Shown piece after piece: positions 6,395 through 8,125 of a DNA stretch of 8,125 nt. The notes beneath the pieces were generated by a model, which saw only the letters and a program-made list of their open reading frames with translations, had not been told where the DNA came from and searched no databases. Within the stretch, counting starts at the first letter, position 1. Each line of letters opens with the position of its first letter. This DNA comes from Candidatus Methylomirabilota bacterium (GTDB lineage: Bacteria > Methylomirabilota > Methylomirabilia > Methylomirabilales > Methylomirabilaceae): assembly GCA_028869615.1 (NCBI GenBank), contig JAGWRQ010000089.1, positions 1 to 8,125 on the forward strand. The letters run 5' to 3'. The translations under genes were made by a program, and so were the position numbers.

Positions 6395-6490
6395 GTGGGA
6401 AGCGTGGTCAAGAAGCGGCGGCAAAAGATGAGCAAGCACAAGCATAAGAAACTGCTGAAGCGGACCAGGCACCAACGTCGGAAGAAGTAA
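6395..6490 (+). CDS. Small basic ribosomal protein, bS22 / AURKAIP1-COX24 domain type
   Basis: This 31-residue protein begins MGSVVKKRRQKMSKHKHKK and ends LLKRTRHQRRKK, so more than half of it is Lys, Arg or His. The pattern M-G/S-S-V-x-K-K-R-R-x-K-M-x-K-x-K-H-x-K-L-L-x-x-T-R-x-Q-R-R-K is the hallmark of the COX24_C/AURKAIP1 family. The family includes bS22, seen in mycobacterial small ribosomal subunits, and the C-terminus of mitochondrial mS38. It probably binds rRNA in the small subunit near the decoding region. The gene starts at GTG 21 bases after the response regulator stop and may be co-transcribed with the two-component genes, though that pairing has no obvious functional logic. It is easily missed because of its length and GTG start. 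Confidence 0.88.
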   Translation: MGSVVKKRRQKMSKHKHKKLLKRTRHQRRKK

Positions 6491-6620
6491 AGCCGGACAT
6501 TAAACGTTCGAGCGGCTGCGCGATTCTAAGGAATAGATGTGGGTAATGCGCCCTGCAAGAGCACCGTTGCTGGGCTGGGCCGGTCGGACGGGGGATGATT
6601 CTCGGTGAGAGACAAAGGCC
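6491..6620. other. Intergenic region before the ECF sigma gene
   Basis: These 130 bases have no convincing gene. The only items noted are a weak ECF-type promoter candidate (6501-6529) and a 5-base inverted repeat AGCCG/CGGCT (6491-6495 and 6513-6517) with a 17-base loop and no T-tract. No intrinsic terminator is evident. Confidence 0.6.
6501..6529 (+). promoter_or_regulatory. Weak candidate ECF-sigma (autoregulatory) promoter
   Basis: TAAACGT (6501-6507) matches the AAC core of the usual ECF -35 (GGAACTT), and TTCTAA (6524-6529) resembles an ECF -10 of the GTCTAA kind, with 16 bases between them. ECF operons of this layout often transcribe themselves. The leading GG of the -35 is missing, so this is tentative. 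Confidence 0.2.
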
Positions 6621-7172
6621 TTGCGCGAGGCGGATTTCGAACTGATCGATCGATTCTTGCAGGGCGATGGGACGGCGTTCGATGAACTGGTCCGGAAACG
6701 CCAGCGAGAAGTGTACAACTTGGCCTACCGGATGACCAGGAATGCGGAAGACGCGCGGGACGTGTCGCAGGAGGCCTTCTTGCAGGTATATCGAAATTTG
6801 AGTCGATTTGATCGCCGTTCCAGCCTTTCTACGTGGCTGTACCGGATCGTCGTGAATCTCTGCCTCAACCATTTGAGCCGGGGCTCGCGGTCTCTTTATG
6901 CCGCGATTGACGGGCATCCCGATCCGGCCGATTCATCCGAGGGGTCGCTCGCACGGCTGGAGGAAAGGGAGCAGGCGGATGCGCTGGCTCGCGCCATCGA
7001 GACCCTTCCCCCGCAACAGCGGGCGAGCCTGACGTTGCGAATCCATCATCACCTCGCGCACCGAGAGATCGCTGAAATCCTGGGAGTCTCCGAGGCGACG
7101 GCCAAGGTGCACTATTTTCACGCCGTACAAGCACTGCGGCGTAAGCTGGCACACTGGCGCGAAGGCACGTGA
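6621..7172 (+). CDS. ECF-type RNA polymerase sigma factor (sigma-70 family, RpoE-like)
   Basis: The 183-residue protein has only regions sigma2 and sigma4. Sigma2 (about 22-88) contains AFDELVRKRQREVYNLAYRM, the DVSQEAFLQVYRNL helix and FDRRSSLSTWLYRIVVNLCLNHL, which form the polymerase- and -10-binding surface. Sigma4 (about 121-176) contains AIETLPPQQRASL and the helix-turn-helix HREIAEILGVSEATAKVHYFHAVQALRRKL for -35 recognition. The start is TTG 6621: an in-frame TGA at 6606-6608 leaves no ATG or GTG upstream, and the protein begins where other ECF factors do. The ribosome binding site is weak (GGTGAGAG at 6604-6611), which may keep levels low. The next gene, 21 bases later, encodes its likely anti-sigma partner. 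It should direct transcription of an envelope-stress regulon. Confidence 0.92.
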   Translation: MREADFELIDRFLQGDGTAFDELVRKRQREVYNLAYRMTRNAEDARDVSQEAFLQVYRNLSRFDRRSSLSTWLYRIVVNLCLNHLSRGSRSLYAAIDGHPDPADSSEGSLARLEEREQADALARAIETLPPQQRASLTLRIHHHLAHREIAEILGVSEATAKVHYFHAVQALRRKLAHWREGT

Positions 7173-7193
7173 GGGGGAAGGACTACGGTTGTC

Positions 7194-7901
7194 ATGCGAT
7201 GCGAGGACGTTGAGCTCAGGCTACTGGAGTTGATCGAGGAGGAACTGCCGCCAGCGCAGCACGCTGCGATTCTCGACCATCTTCATGGCTGTGCGACGTG
7301 CGCCGACGAGTTGTCCGCGTATCACGATCTTTTGGCGCGTGTGCGGGTCGACCCGGTTCCTGAGCCGCCGCCGGGCTTTTGGGAAGAATTCCTATCTTCG
7401 CTGAAGCATCGAATCGGCCAGGAGGCTATTAGGTATGAGCCAACACCCACAGCTTGGTTGGCCGGCGCAGGGTCGTGGTTTACGTTCCGGCCACGCCTCA
7501 TCGCCGGCCTGGCTGTCGCGGCCGTTTCGCTGTTCATCGTCGTCCGGTTGCCGGGCTTGTTACCCGGCAGGACGGGTCGCCAGACCGCGCCGATTTCGAT
7601 GGCAAAGGTGATAGGCCGGGATAACGAGAATCACGGTGTGGCTATGGCACCACGCCCCGATGACGGGAACCGACATCCAGGCGAGCCGTTCGTGGTGGCT
7701 GGAGGAATCGTTGAGGAGCCCTCGATTTTAGTGGCAGCGATTCGACGGCTCCGCGGGGTGGACGAAATTGCGGATCGGCTCGAAACGGCCTTGGTGCTAC
7801 GCTCAGAGGCCGACCCGATGGATTCACTCGCCTCGCTTAACGAGGAGGAGCGGCAAATCCTGTTTGATCGAATGAGAGGTTTTCGATGGTCACAGTCATA
7901 A
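7194..7901 (+). CDS. Membrane anti-sigma factor with zinc-finger (ZAS / zf-HC2) domain
   Basis: The 235-residue protein begins with a putative anti-sigma zinc-binding domain: Cys3 and H-x3-C-x2-C (His29, Cys33, Cys36) in LDHLHGCATCADEL. A Pro-rich linker (about 54-61) follows, then one transmembrane helix at about 102-119 (LIAGLAVAAVSLFIVVRL) and a C-terminal part of about 115 residues, predicted to lie outside the cytoplasm and of no recognised fold. In this family the N-terminal domain binds the sigma factor and holds it inactive until an envelope or redox signal. Adjacent placement after the ECF gene supports this. AAGGA (7178-7182) lies 11 bases upstream of ATG 7194. The stop overlaps the next gene by 16 bases, so translation of the two is probably coupled. 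The C-terminal sensor region is divergent and its signal unknown. Confidence 0.88.
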   Translation: MRCEDVELRLLELIEEELPPAQHAAILDHLHGCATCADELSAYHDLLARVRVDPVPEPPPGFWEEFLSSLKHRIGQEAIRYEPTPTAWLAGAGSWFTFRPRLIAGLAVAAVSLFIVVRLPGLLPGRTGRQTAPISMAKVIGRDNENHGVAMAPRPDDGNRHPGEPFVVAGGIVEEPSILVAAIRRLRGVDEIADRLETALVLRSEADPMDSLASLNEEERQILFDRMRGFRWSQS

Positions 7902-8125
7902 GAGATGCGTGGGGACGATCCTTGGCTGGATGCTACTATGTCAGTACGGCCGTTGCCGGATTATGTTTGTGTCTGAGCCTGGCCTCTGACGCCTTCGGGC
8001 AGCGAATCGCTCCCGCGCCCCCCGGATTGCCAGATTCCCGGGAGGGGAGGCACGCGATTGAAACGATCAGGATCTGGAAGATGACTGAGGCGCTCAATCT
8101 GGACGAAGAGCAGGCGGCGAAACTC
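7886..8125 (+). CDS. Exported protein, possibly Spy/CpxP or heavy-metal-sensor type (5' part only)
   Basis: Eighty codons are open from ATG 7886 to the window edge, so the gene continues past it. The N-terminus is a signal peptide: basic residues (Arg6, Arg11), a hydrophobic core (about 16-32, YYVSTAVAGLCLCLSL) and a likely cleavage site near ASDAFG-Q (about 33-39). The mature part opens with a Pro-rich stretch, then IRIWKMTEALNLDEEQAAKL. The W-K-(L/M)-T-E-x-L-x-L-(T/D)-E-E-Q-A pattern is like the start of LTxxQ-type periplasmic proteins (Spy/CpxP, zinc-resistance-associated, heavy-metal sensor), which are often third in ECF sigma operons. GAGAGG (7874-7879) lies six bases upstream. It overlaps the anti-sigma gene by 16 bases in another frame. 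It could feed back on the anti-sigma factor or act as a chaperone. Family assignment is tentative because most of the protein is missing. Confidence 0.75.
   Translation, partial: MVTVIRDAWGRSLAGCYYVSTAVAGLCLCLSLASDAFGQRIAPAPPGLPDSREGRHAIETIRIWKMTEALNLDEEQAAKL

Noticed and set aside
5498..6475. Long open frame of 325 codons on the - strand
   Set aside because: It lies opposite the AAA+ and helix-turn-helix part of the response regulator, whose motifs are unmistakable. The translation is Pro/Leu/Arg/His-rich with no domain, typical of antisense frames in GC-rich genes.
6391..6490. Alternative frame from GTG 6391 over the small gene
   Set aside because: The frame from 6391 gives a sequence with no family resemblance, whereas GTG 6395 gives a near-consensus bS22/COX24-type protein.
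7922..7933. Possible lipobox L-A-G-C in the last protein
   Set aside because: The Cys comes before the hydrophobic core instead of after it, so it cannot be a lipoprotein cleavage site.

Overview
The window is 8,125 bases of bacterial DNA with a fairly high GC content. All recognisable genes lie on the + strand, tightly packed and often overlapping at stop/start codons, with several GTG and one TTG start. No rRNA, tRNA, CRISPR, insertion sequence or phage gene is visible. The gene set (a Hyf-like membrane complex, an NtrC-type two-component system, a 31-residue bS22/COX24-type ribosomal protein and an ECF sigma/anti-sigma pair) would suit an NC10 (Methylomirabilis-like) or other deep-branching proteobacteria-like bacterium. 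That assignment is an inference without any search and is weak.

Region 1 (1-3274) is the 3' end of an operon for a complex I / group 4 hydrogenase-like membrane complex: the end of a hyfE-like gene, a complete hyfF-like proton-pumping subunit, and a hyfG-like fusion of a NuoC-type domain with a hydrogenase large-subunit (NuoD-type) domain. Stop and start codons overlap at both junctions. The hyfG-like protein has lost all four cysteines that hold the NiFe centre in true hydrogenases, and it ends where a hydrogenase precursor would be cut during maturation. It is therefore probably not a hydrogenase but a member of the energy-converting hydrogenase-related (Ehr) group, whose substrate is largely unknown. 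This is the most interesting content of the window.

Region 2 (3275-3479) is a 205-base non-coding gap with several short inverted repeats, a candidate sigma-70-type promoter and a strong ribosome binding site.

Region 3 (3480-6490) holds a membrane-bound sensor histidine kinase, its sigma-54-dependent response regulator (TGATG overlap) and, 21 bases later, a 31-codon gene for a bS22-like small ribosomal protein. The kinase would sense a periplasmic signal and phosphorylate Asp54 of the regulator, which would activate sigma-54 promoters. I found no convincing sigma-54 promoter in the window, so its targets probably lie elsewhere.

Region 4 (6491-8125) is an envelope-stress-type operon: an ECF sigma factor starting at TTG, a membrane anti-sigma factor with a zinc-binding H-x3-C-x2-C motif, and the start of an exported protein whose visible mature part resembles the Spy/CpxP or heavy-metal-sensor type. 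The last two genes overlap by 16 bases. The likely logic is that the anti-sigma holds the sigma factor at the membrane until an envelope signal releases it.
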